Shown: piece after piece, positions 1 through 7,737 of the stretch
Position numbering within the stretch: position 1 is the stretch's first letter
Layout of the letters: each line of letters begins with the position of its first letter
Source of the DNA: Hyphochytrium catenoides
Taxonomy: Eukaryota; Sar; Hyphochytriomycetes; Hyphochytriales; Hyphochytriaceae
DNA: 11,207 bases
NCBI GenBank assembly: GCA_900088475.1
Contig: FLMG01000384.1
Span: 2,577 to 13,783, forward strand
Reading direction: 5' to 3'
Made by a program: the position numbers and the translations under genes
The notes under the pieces: model-generated
Told to the model about the DNA's origin: nothing
What the model saw: only the letters and a program-made list of their open reading frames with translations
Database searches by the model: none

Positions 1-146
1 GTCTCTCTCTGGCGCTCGCATTGTCTCTGGTCCCTTGAGCGTATCCTGCTTCTCCTTGCCAGCTCTCATTCTTCAGACTGCCCGCTCTTACGTCCCTCCA
101 ATCGTGGTCCTCTTCTCTCTTTCTTCCTTCCTGCTCTTTCACTTAC
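1..146 (-). other. Partial intron of the large gene
   Basis: This starts on the minus strand with GTAAGTGAAAGAGCAGG and is purine-rich. No acceptor followed by an open exon is visible before the window ends. Confidence 0.6.
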
Positions 147-1427
147 CGGCTTTGTGCTCTCTTTCTTGAGGATCGTAGGCCACACAGTGCAGTAAGCCGT
201 CGCGGATCAAGACGCGGAAGAAGAGACATTTGTCTGTCAAAGCAGAAGCCTTTCCGGCTCTCACCCTGTGCGCCCGCTGGTACAATGTCCGATCGAGAAA
301 CAGGAGAGGAGAAGGGGAGGTGGGCAGACAAGAGAGAGAGAAGGAGCGAGAGTCAAGACTAGGAGAGAGACAGAGTGAAGTGCTTTCCATTTGACGGTTG
401 GCTTCGTTGTCTTGATCCTCTCTTTCCTCTTCCTCTTTCTCTTCCTCTTGACTCAATCTCTTTTCTTCAACATTCTTATCTTTCTCTTCGTTCTCTCCTG
501 CAGCTATTTTGCCTCTTTCGCTCCTCTCCTGCTTGGAGAACGGAAGGATGAGGTCGCCATAGGTGGACAGGCCCCTGTAGTCTCTTTCAGCTACGTTGTC
601 TCCCTCTTCCTCTCCCTGCGATGAGTGCACACTTTCTTGCTGCTGCTTCTCAGCGATTGTCTCCGTTCTACTCTGTCTCTCTCTTTCTGCAACCTCTCTC
701 TCTCCTTTCTCTTGCATCTGAACTGCAATCACGCCATCGGGAGAGTTCTCTTCGGCACCTATGGCGCAGGCCTCCTAGTTTGGACGAAGAGAGAAAAGAC
801 AGACAGGGAGAGAGAGTAAGGGGAGAGAGAGACAAGCAGAGAGAAAGAAAAGGTAAGGCAGCAGCTGAGGAAAAGAAGAGCTACAAACAAACAACTAGAG
901 CTTACCTTCTCTCTCTCAGTTGATGGTACCAGGACAGGTAAAGAGAGGAAACATTCTTCTCTCTCTTTTGGTTCTCTGAAGAAGAGAGAGAGCTGGCCGG
1001 ACGCGACGATATTCAGAACAAAAGTGCGGAAGAGTTTGTTCCAACTCTTTTGCCTCTGCTGTCCCGCCTCCTCTAGTCTCAGAAAAGCCTCCGTCTGTCA
1101 GGGAATCCGAAGGAAAGAAGAGAGAGATGAGAAGAGGAGAGACAAAGCAAGAGAGAGAAAGAGAGAAATAGATAAGTGAAGAACAGAGGAAACGGAGATT
1201 GAGGGGTATAGATATAAACGCGACCAGGAAGGGCCAGGGAATGAGAAATAAACGGAAGGGAAGTGACAGGGATTGACGAAGAGAGCGACAAGAGAGAGGA
1301 AACAGAGAGAGAGAGAGAGAGAGAGCTCAGTAAAGGCCAGGATGGACGACCTCCCAAGACCCTAAACGCCAGGTAATTTGGAGATACAGGAAGTCAAAAA
1401 GCAGGCAATGCACTGAGGAACCAACAC

Positions 1428-1474
<47 letters not shown>

Positions 1475-4400
1475 TTCTCTCCCTTTCCCTCTCATTCTCT
1501 TTTCTCTCACCTACCTTCTTCTGTACCACTTCCTCTCTCCACATACAAACTCTTTCTATTCTCTCCTGTCTCGCAGCGCCTTCCGCGAGACTTTTCTTAG
1601 CGTTCTCGATATGCTCCGCCGTTTGAGGAGTAAAAGAGGCGATCTCACGGAGGAGCTTCTGCTTCCTGTGCACAGAGTAAGAGAGTCCGTGTCATTCATA
1701 CTGTGTGTGTGGATAGGTGAGAGAGAGAGAGAGAGAGGAGAGAAAGAAAGAGAAAGAGGGAGCAGTAATTGTAGGAGAGGTCTGAGCAAGGAAGGACTGG
1801 AGACACAGAGAGGTGATAAATCCGGACGGGAAACCGAAGCCACAGACCGAGAGGGAGGGAGAGAGAGGAGAGAGAGAAACAGAGAGAGTCAGAGAGAGAC
1901 TTAGCCCAGAACGGAAAGAATGAGAATTGAAGAGGGGAGAAAATGGCATGAAAGGGAACATGGGGAGATGAAGAGACGGACACATAGAAAAGAGAGACAG
2001 AAGAACTGCGACCGGCAGTAAAGGTTTCGTTCTCACTTCTTCTCTCTCCTGGGCTTCCCTGCATCCACCTGCGTTGCTAAGAGAGTCTGGAGAAGGTGGT
2101 CAGAAGACCAGCGGAAGCGTGACCAAAGGTCAAAATCACGCCAGGAAAGAAGGAAAGAGAACGACGAAGAGAGAGAAGGGAGATAAAGAGAGAGAAGGAC
2201 TTTCACTTCTTCGCTGTTCTTCTGAGAAGTTTCTCCTTCCTTCCTGCCGTAGCTCGATTGGGAGAGGAGAGCCTCACCTAGAAGTTCAGGTAGGAGCTTA
2301 GTCTCTTCCTCAAAAAGTTTGTTCCTTGCTCTCTCTGTGTCTCTTGTTGTCGGTCTTCCTTTTTCTCTTGATGTCTCTCTCGTTCTTCGCTTCATTACGA
2401 GTCGCACTCTCTTTCTCCTCGCTCTCCGCTTGTCCCTCTGACTCGCTAGCTTTTCTCTCTCTGTCTCTCTCTCGGTCTCTCTGTCTCTCTCTGTCTCTCG
2501 CTTCTTCCCTCTGGCCTTCAAATGCGGCTCCTACCATGAGTGGACGATCCCCGGAAATCATCGCTTTTAAGAGTTGTTGAGAGAACAAAGAAAGCGGGAA
2601 CGCCCCGGAATGAACTTTTTCTCTCCTTAATATACTTCTCTTCCAGAGTTCCTTCTTTCTCTTTCTCTTCCTCCACCTCTTCCTCGCTCATCTCGCGGAG
2701 GAGTCTCACTCCCTCGGGTCCAGGAGAGACAGCCACAGTCTGAGAATCACTGTTGAGGAGAAGCACGCCGCGATGAAAGAGAGAGAAGTCCCTGCGATGC
2801 TGTTTGCTGATTCTGGAGAGCAAAGGGAAAGAGGGAGAGGAAGGTGGAGGAAGAAGAGAGAAAGGGTACGTCCTCGTATCAACTGGAAAGTGCTTCTCTT
2901 TCATGTCCAGCGCCTTTCTTTGCAAGGATTTTTCTATAGTAGGAGGGAAATGTTGACCGAGAGATGGAAGAAGCGCTCCGTCTTCACTCCTTTGGACGGT
3001 CAACTGAACAGAGAGAGAGAGAGAGAAAGTGAAAGAGAGCAAGAGAGAGAGAGAAAAAGAAATAGAGAGGGAGGGTGGGAAAGAGACAGATTGAGATAGT
3101 GAATAGAGGAGCAAGGAAAGAAACGTGAGGACAAAGAGAATAGAAATGAGTAAGACAGCTAGGAGAAAGAGAGAGAGAGCTAGGGAAGAAAACATGGACC
3201 GGGCGTGGGAAAAAGGTAGTCTCTGTCTGTCTCTCTTGGGCTCTGCTTTCCCTCTGTCTCCCTGTTTCTCTCTGTCACTCTCTCCTATGGGACTCTCCTT
3301 ACTTACCCAGTCTGATAGCTCTGCCACCACTTCCTCTGAAGAAAGCTCATTGTCCTTCTGTCTCTCCCCTTCTCTCGCCCCCTGTCCCTGTACTCGAGAG
3401 AGAGAGATCGGGCTCTTCCTCTTCGCCCTTCTCAGCTCTTTACATAGTTTTTCTATGGCTTTCTCGTTTCGAAAAGCGATGTCAAAGCTGCAGAAACAGG
3501 TAGAGGCAGGAGAGAAAGAGGTTACAAAGCGGGGAAGAAGGGTTAAGAGAGAGACAGAGAGTAGAAAGAACTAGAGAGAGCGAGCAAGGGAAAGAGAGAA
3601 GAGAGAACGAAGTAGAGAGGAAGAGACAAAGAGAGAAAGAATGATAGAGAAGCTGCATTCTGTGCCTCTCTCTTTCTTACCTGGAGGAGCTCCCTGTGTC
3701 ATAAACCCGACAGATGAGCTCCTGTGGCCTGGCTGGCATGCGATAGAAAGTCAAGAGAAAAGAGAAGCCTTGGACTTTCCTGGCTACTGACAGAACTAGT
3801 CCTCTTCGCCATGGAGGAATGCTCAACCACCTCTCTTGTTCTCTTCTTTTCTCATCCTCCTCTTTCCGTTTCCTCTCCTCTGCTTCGGCACGTCGTTTGG
3901 CAGCCTAGAGAGGGAGAACAGCGGAAAGAGAAGTCATGACCATCTGAACTGTTTTCTCTTTCTTCCATTATACCTGCGCCTGCCTCTCTCTCCTTCCTCC
4001 TCACTCCATCTCTCTCTCTCGTCTCCTTTCTTTCTTTCTTTCTCTCTCTCTCACCCTCTTTCTCTCTCTCTCTCTTCTCTTCCTCTCTTCTCTCTCTCTC
4101 TCTAGACCCCAATATCTCTGTCTTTGCTTTACTCCTTTCCTTCTCTCGTTTTTCTTCCCTTCTCTCACTCTCTACTCTCTTCCCCTCATAGTATAGCCTC
4201 GCGCCGCCGTTCGTATCAGGCTTCGTCCTATCTCTTCTCGCCATTTCTTTTTTTTTCTCTAATTACTCTTCCTCCCTTTCTTACCCCTGTCACTTTGACT
4301 CCTGCACTTATCCGTAGAACCCTGACACTTCCGGTCTCCGGAAGAGAGAGAGAGACTCTTTCTCCGTCCTTGTCGGGCTTTGCCTGACCTTCGCTCAATG

Positions 4401-4808
4401 AGGCGGAGAGGAAAGCTCTCTCTTCCTCTGATTTTGTCTCCCTCTTCTCCTCTGCTTCTCCATCTGCCCGTTGCGCGAACGGAGCGGGAGAGCCAAGAGA
4501 CGGAGAGAGAATAGATTTCGCCTTCGTAGAGACATCGGCAACTGCAGCAGCAGAAGAGGCAGGAAGAGGACGAGAAGGAGAGAGAGAGGAAGAGGAAAGG
4601 AGGGAGAGCGGATATTCGAAGTAGAGGAGATCTATGAGATGATGCAGCATCTCTTTCTTTCTTCCGCTGTCTAAGAGAAAAGGCTGGTCCCTTAATAGCT
4701 CCTCCAGCTCCGTCATGGACAGCTGCAACTCGTAGGAGTCCGAGGAAGACGGTAGATACGCCTCCAAAGAGAGGAACCTGGACCCAATTATGAGAAAGGT
4801 CTATTCTT

Positions 4809-4847
<39 letters not shown>

Positions 4848-5210
4848 CCGCTGCTCTCTCTCCTTTTTCTTTCTCTTTCTCCCTTTCTCTCACACATACA
4901 CTCTCTCTCTATCCACTCATACACTTCCTTCTGTCGCTCTCCCCTTTTGACCGCTTCTCTCGTCGCGCTATCTCCTTGTTGTCTCTTCCTATGTTCTCTT
5001 TCCCTCGCCTCCTCTCTTTCGGATGTTTGTCATCTCACCCCTGCCCAACCTTCCTTTCTCCCGTGTGCCCTGTCTATCCGACTCTCTACCATTTACCATC
5101 CCTTCCTCTCTCTCCTTCTCGCCTCTTCCAGTCTCTCTCCTTTCTCTCTTTTGTTTGCTCTCTCTCTCACACACACTCTCTCTCACACACACACTCTCTC
5201 TCTCTCTCTC

Positions 5211-5244
<34 letters not shown>

Positions 5245-5673
5245 TCTCCCTCTCTCTTCCCTCCCCCCTTCTTAGCCCCTTCCCTGCACACATCTGTTCG
5301 CTTACCTCTTGCTGTAGGAAGAAGCCTCTCCCATCCTATAAACTCTTCCATGTATTCCCACGCCACTGACAGTGACCACTGCATACTCTTCCCCTATCAT
5401 TTTCCCCTGGCGGAGGAAGCTCTTTCTCTTTAGAGTTTCTCCTGTTGGAAGAGAAATAGAGCGGGAGAGAGCGAGAGAGAGAGGACGACAGAAGCGAGAA
5501 GTGGGGGAGAGCTTGAGTTCTCTTGGACAATTTTGAGGGCCCGAGAACAGGGCGGGAGAGGGACGAGAGAGAGATGAGCGAAGAGAGTCTAGCCTCCAGT
5601 CCTTGTCCCTTTGCCGAATGGGCTCGGGATAGGGCCCGCCCTGGAGCTGACCACAGAGATTGAAAGCGCGCCC

Positions 5674-5708
<35 letters not shown>

Positions 5709-6476
5709 TGACCGGGAGTTAGTTGGACGAGAAAAGAGGTAAACAGTGGCGGACGATGTCAAAGAGCATTGCAGCTACATGAAGCTTTAAGGAGACCGAG
5801 TTACCCTACTGAAGCAGCAAAGACAGGCGCGCAGTGAAAAGAATAAGAGAATGTTATCTCTCTCTTCTCCTCTGTCTTTCCCACCTTGTCTCTTTCCCCT
5901 TCTATCTCTCGCTGTGTCTCTCTCTCGTCTCACTTACTCTTCTCTCATATCGCCTCGCGTTCCACCTCACCTCTTCAAACCACTCCATAGCGCCGGAGAG
6001 ACAAGCCATAGACCTTCCCCCACTGTGCAGCTGATCCAGGCGCAACGGAGGAAGAAGGCGAAGCTTTCTTCGTGGAGAAGCAGAGGACGAGAGACTTCTG
6101 GGCAATTCTTCCTCTCTCTCTATCACTAGCAGCTCCTCTTTACCAAGTTCAGGTTTGCCATCGAGGGAGAGAAACAGTCTTTCTCTTTCATAGTGCTGTT
6201 GTCGACCCTTGAGATGGACATAGGTCAGACATTTTTGGTTGGAGGCATAGAGTGGAAGTGCGGAAGAGAAAAGGAAGGAAAAAGAGAGAGAGAGAGAGAG
6301 AAAGAGAGAGTGAGAGAAACAGAAAAGTGAGAAAGAGAGGAGAGGAGAGACAGAGAGTTTGTTCTCACCTTTTGAGGAGAGTGGACACGACCTTCAGGAA
6401 GGACTGGAAGAGAAGGTGCATTATTGCTTCGCGCTCCGGTGTCGGAGATAGAAGCAGGAGCCTTGAAGAACTTCAT
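1..6476 (-). CDS. Large multi-exon gene of unknown function, 3' end outside the window
   Basis: I chain these minus-strand exons: 6476-6369, 6207-5938, 5646-5306, 4777-4285, 3904-3681, 3487-3307, 3003-2870, 2812-2535, 2076-2037, 1665-1515, 1094-906 and 774-147. Each intron runs GT to AG, every junction keeps codon phase, and the frame stays open for about 1,012 codons up to a donor at 146/147, so more exons lie to the left. I do not recognise the family. The product has charged helical segments (model residues about 405-430, 478-500, 691-740), an acidic low-complexity stretch (about 820-935) and short beta-like segments that resemble one another. The pattern Y-x-P/T-x-S-S-x-S-Y/F-E/D-L/I occurs at about residues 247 and 472, and a possible third copy begins at about 1003. 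No signal peptide or membrane span is evident. A structural, perhaps cytoskeletal or axonemal, protein would fit, but that is inference. The exon chain is much more certain than the function, and the first exon and the 2812-2037 segment are the weakest parts. Confidence 0.75.
147..774 (-). CDS. Exon of the large gene, acidic linker and possible further beta unit
   Basis: 209 codons plus one base, from acceptor CCAAACTAG behind a pyrimidine tract to an excellent donor, GCCG|GTAAGTGAAAG. The first 130 or so residues are Glu-, Gln- and Arg-rich low complexity, followed by a Ser-rich stretch. The last 45 look folded: ALTDKCLFFRVLIRDGLLHC followed by VAYDPQEREHKA. The gene continues beyond the left edge. 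An internal intron removing the Ser-rich part (acceptor near 277) is possible, but I see no matching donor. Confidence 0.7.
906..1094 (-). CDS. Exon of the large gene
   Basis: 63 codons, phase 0 at both ends, from acceptor CCTGACAG to donor AAG|GTAAGC. It encodes TEAFLRLEEAGQQRQKSWNK, then LFRTFVLNIVASGQLSLFFR and CFLSLPVLVPST. The helix followed by beta-like strands resembles the arrangement seen around 3681 and 5306. Confidence 0.75.
1304..1325. repeat. (AG)n microsatellite
   Basis: An uninterrupted AG run on the plus strand in the same intron as the 1431-1464 CT run. In the minus-strand transcript it reads (CU)n. Confidence 0.9.
1431..1464. repeat. (CT)n microsatellite, 34 bases
   Basis: A pure CT dinucleotide run on the plus strand inside the intron between exons 1665-1515 and 1094-906. 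It lies on the 5' side of that minus-strand intron, so it is (GA)n in the transcript. The opposite end of the same intron carries the complementary composition. Confidence 0.95.
1515..1665 (-). CDS. Exon of the large gene, helical
   Basis: One base plus 50 codons, from acceptor GTGCACAG to donor AAG|GTAGGTGAG. It encodes LLREIASFTPQTAEHIENAK and, further on, RVCMWREEVVQKK, which is predominantly helical and charged. Both junctions are phase-compatible. Confidence 0.75.
2037..2076 (-). CDS. Small exon of the large gene (tentative start)
   Basis: 40 bases encoding TQVDAGKPRREK with split codons at both ends. The donor GAAGAA|GTGAGAAC is good and is the only one near here that fits the split codon at 1665. 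The start is less sure: TTAG gives 2076 and CCAG gives 2086 (phase 0), and the upstream frame also stays open to beyond 2300 through KLFEEETKLLPELL. The true exon could therefore be longer. Confidence 0.45.
2535..2812 (-). CDS. Exon of the large gene, acidic middle
   Basis: One base plus 92 codons plus one base. The acceptor CTCTCCAG has a strong pyrimidine tract; the donor CATG|GTAGGA is moderate. It contains HRRDFSLFHRGVLLLNSDSQ, GPEGVRLLREMSEEEVEEEK and FRGVPAFFVLSTTL. An alternative donor GGA|GTGAGA near 2715 would shorten it in phase 0. The end was chosen because it gives a phase-1 junction with the small exon at 2076 and leaves an intron with the same GA-then-CT layout as several others in this gene. 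Confidence 0.5.
2870..3003 (-). CDS. Exon of the large gene
   Basis: 44 codons plus two bases, from an acceptor behind a long CT tract (CTGTTCAG) to GAC|GTACCC. It contains LTVQRSEDGALLPSLGQHFP and KSLQRKALDMKEKHFPVDTR. The donor is weak (GTACCC) and the following intron would be only 57 bases. That intron is a multiple of three and open in frame, so it may instead be coding (19 extra residues, Pro/Ser-rich). Confidence 0.65.
3307..3487 (-). CDS. Exon of the large gene, helical segment after the second motif
   Basis: One base plus 60 codons, from acceptor TTTCTGCAG to donor TGG|GTAAGTAAGG, in phase on both sides. It reads FDIAFRNEKAIEKLCKELRR, then a basic stretch, then ELSSEEVVAELSDW. The first part resembles a coiled-coil helix; I considered taxilin, but the neighbouring exons do not fit that family. 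Confidence 0.8.
3681..3904 (-). CDS. Exon of the large gene, charged helix plus second motif copy
   Basis: 74 codons plus two bases, from acceptor CCCTCTCTAG to donor CAG|GTAAGAAAG. It begins with a highly charged helix (AAKRRAEAEERKRKEEDEKR), then WLSIPPWRRGLVLSVARK, then FSFLLTFYRM and LICRVYDTGSSS. The YRM triplet and the following VYDTGSSS correspond to YRM and AYLPSSSD in the previous two exons. Both splice sites are close to consensus and the frame is open throughout, so this is one of the firmest exons. Confidence 0.8.
4285..4777 (-). CDS. Exon of the large gene, first copy of the repeated motif
   Basis: One base plus 164 codons, ending in phase 0 at a strong donor, GGG|GTAAGAAAG. The acceptor is the CCAG at 4778-4779. 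It encodes FLSLEAYLPSSSDSYELQLS, then a helix (MTELEELLRDQPFLLDSG) and KEMLHHLIDLLYFEYP. A Ser/Ala/Pro-rich and acidic linker follows, and the exon ends with VRVLRISAGVKVTG. The motif AYLPSSSDSYELQLS pairs without gaps with one in the exon ending at 3681. The acceptor's pyrimidine tract is short because a (GA)n run lies just upstream on this strand, so the exact start is less certain than the donor. Confidence 0.75.
4811..4844. repeat. (CT)n microsatellite, 34 bases
   Basis: A pure CT run about 34 bases upstream, in the minus-strand transcript, of the exon starting at 4777. There it is (GA)n close to a 3' splice site, replacing the usual pyrimidine tract. Confidence 0.95.
5158..5243. repeat. 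Compound (CT)n/(CA)n tract
   Basis: Alternating short CT and CACA blocks followed by longer CT runs, within the intron 5305-4778 of the large gene. The mixed unit suggests point changes inside an older CT array followed by re-expansion. Confidence 0.9.
5306..5646 (-). CDS. Exon of the large gene, start of the first beta-like unit
   Basis: The exon starts after a (CT)n-rich tract ending GTGGTCAG and ends at donor AG|GTAAGC: 113 codons plus two bases. The N-terminal part contains GPYPEPIRQRDKDWRLDSL, which looks strongly coding. The middle is Ser/Pro-rich. The C-terminal part, KMIGEEYAVVTVSGVGIHG followed by RVYRMGEASS, looks like beta strands. An acceptor at 5442-5443 (CTTCCAACAG) could split off the Ser/Pro-rich middle as an intron, but the frame is open and exactly continuous across it and I see no good donor, so I keep one exon. 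The exon ends in phase 2 and joins 4777 in phase. Confidence 0.65.
5678..5705. repeat. (GA)n microsatellite
   Basis: A 28-base GA run in the intron upstream of exon 5646. On the transcribed strand it forms the CT-rich tract about 30 bases before the chosen 3' splice site. Confidence 0.9.
5938..6207 (-). CDS. Exon of the large gene (helical, charged)
   Basis: This is 90 codons, phase 0 at both ends. It starts after the AG at 6208-6209, which follows a pyrimidine-rich tract with no earlier AG, and ends at an excellent donor, AGA|GTAAGTGAG. Recognisable stretches are RLFLSLDGKPELGKEELLV and EWFEEVRWNARRYERR. A start at 6195 (a second AG, also phase 0) would remove four residues. The internal GAG|GTGAGG at about 5962 could be an alternative phase-0 donor. 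A further alternative reads the first part in another frame with a donor at TTG|GTAAAG near 6140. The long open frame favours the uninterrupted version. Confidence 0.6.
6369..6476 (-). CDS. Probable first exon of the large gene
   Basis: The ATG at 6476 has A at -3 and opens a 36-codon exon starting MKFFKAPAS. The exon ends at a good donor, AAG|GTGAGAAC, in phase 0, which matches the phase-0 exon starting at 6207. An in-frame TAA lies upstream. A competing model uses another frame of the same DNA: an exon 6629-6520 starting MSERKSERHS with donor AAG|GTAAAG, a 58-base intron, then 6461-6369 read as an amphipathic helix containing AIMHLLFQSFLKVV. That model ends in phase 2 and does not join the next exon at 6207, so I prefer the Met at 6476, with reservations. 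Confidence 0.45.
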
Positions 6477-7539
6477 CCTCTTTTTCTCTCTTCTCCTTCC
6501 TTCAGCGTCAAGACTTTACCTTGACTCTCTTCTCTGCCTCTCCATCATCGGTTTCTGTCTCCTACTGCACCGCATTTCCTTCAGTGCTTGAGCTGATAGA
6601 GAATGTCTCTCGCTCTTTCTCTCAGACATGCCCTACAGGCATCGAGGACAAGGGAACTAAGGGAAGAAGGGAGGAAAGAGACAGTTGTCTTCATGATGGA
6701 GAAGGGAAAGCGAAGCAGTTGAAGAGAGAGAGACGCCAAGAGCCGGGGAGCTAGAGGAGGCTAGTAAGGGAGAGGAGGGAAAGACGAAGAAGGAAAGAAG
6801 TTAAGAGAATCTGGCGCTTTGATCCCACGAAGGCCATTCTGACTTCGTAACCTCCCAGCAGGAGCTATAGGAGAGTCAACTCTCTCTTGTTTCAAACAAT
6901 GGGGCGAACCAGGAGCGACATCAGTGGGCCAAGAGAAGGGGAGCGCACTGAGAGAGAGAGAGAGAAAGAAAGAAAGAGAGAGACTGAGAAGGAAGCAGAG
7001 GTGCTAGCTAGTTAGTTAGGGAGAGTGAGAGAGAGAGATACTGGAGGGAGAGAAAGAGAGTGTGAGAGAGAGAGAGAAAGAGAGAGAGGCAGACAAAGGA
7101 CGTAGAGTGTAACCAAGCACTTTAGGATTAGCGGGCAGAGGATCGGGAGGAGAGCCACTGTCTCGGTTGTTCGGTGGAGATGACTCTCCTACGTCGAGAG
7201 ATGGTGAAGGAAAGTGAAAGAGAGAGATTTCAGCTGAAGAAGCAAGGAGGAAGTGAGAGAAAGCAGCAAGTAATAGATAAAAGGGAGAAACCTTGAAGCA
7301 GGAACTAACAAGAGAAGCTGGGCAGAGCTCCCCGATGATGAGGGAGAGATGGGAGGCAAGAACCGGTGGGCGAGAGCGAGGGAGAAAGTGCGGGAGCAGT
7401 AAGAGCGCGGGGAGGAGAGGCAGAGCAGGAGAAGAGAGAAGCAGAGTCTGGTGAGAGAGTTTTCCTAGAGTAAAAAGAGGAGAGAGAGAGAAATGGCACA
7501 GATGATGGAGCGATAACCCCAACAGCTTCACACTCCAGT
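6477..7539. other. Purine-rich non-coding region upstream of the large gene
   Basis: I see no gene I can support here. The plus strand is purine-rich. Possible leader exons of the large gene on the minus strand are 6629-6520 (see the first-exon entry) and a short open stretch around 6837, where ATGGCC has a good start context and reads MAFVGSKRQILLTSF before a stop with no clear donor. Promoter and 5' leader of the minus-strand gene are the likeliest content. Long minus-strand open frames here are Ser/Leu-rich translations of CT repeats. Confidence 0.5.
6950..7090. repeat. Purine-rich (GA)n-dominated tract
   Basis: Several GA and GAAA runs (6950-6983, 7021-7088) separated by short unique sequence that includes GCTAGCTAGTTAGTTAG. 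It is part of the intergenic purine-rich block on the plus strand. Confidence 0.85.
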
Positions 7540-7630
7540 ACTGTTTTACTGCAGGTGCCAGATGTATATATTCCCTATCAGCATGTTATTCTTGCATATT
7601 ATATCTAACTGATCTTTAAGTATTCCTGAT
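7540..7630. promoter_or_regulatory. AT-rich island between divergent genes, candidate regulatory region
   Basis: About 90 bases rich in A and T (GATGTATATATTCCC, TTGCATATTATATC) sit exactly where composition flips from GA-rich (left) to CT-rich (right) on the plus strand. The flanking genes run outward in both directions. Location and composition suggest a promoter or nucleosome-free region; no specific factor site is claimed. Confidence 0.3.
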
Positions 7631-7702
7631 GTGGACAATCATGAAGCGGCACGAGTTGCTCTCTCTGTGTCTGTCTGTACTTCTCACTTTTCTTCCTTTC
7701 TC

Positions 7703-7737
<35 letters not shown>

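Noticed and set aside
2310-2588. Arg/Glu-rich minus-strand frames as a separate RS/RE-like protein
   Set aside because: Poly-GA sequence gives R-E-R-E in any frame. The region fits an intron of the large gene better, though part may be coding (see findings).
3307-3487. Taxilin-like coiled coil
   Set aside because: The NEKAIEKLCKELRR stretch resembles taxilin, but the flanking exons do not continue the family's long coiled coil.
4790-5433. Long plus-strand open frames rich in Ser, Leu and Phe
   Set aside because: They are translations of CT repeats, which lack stops in all frames; they lie antisense to well-phased exons and introns and show no conserved motif.
6730-6860. Start of a gene at ATG 6837 (minus)
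   Set aside because: The start context is good, but the frame stops soon in a CT-rich tract and I found no usable donor.
7016-7531. 171-codon minus-strand hydrophobic frame suggesting a membrane protein
   Set aside because: The hydrophobicity comes from CT-rich codons (Leu, Ser, Phe, Pro); there is no motif, no clear splice context, and composition matches the intergenic repeats.
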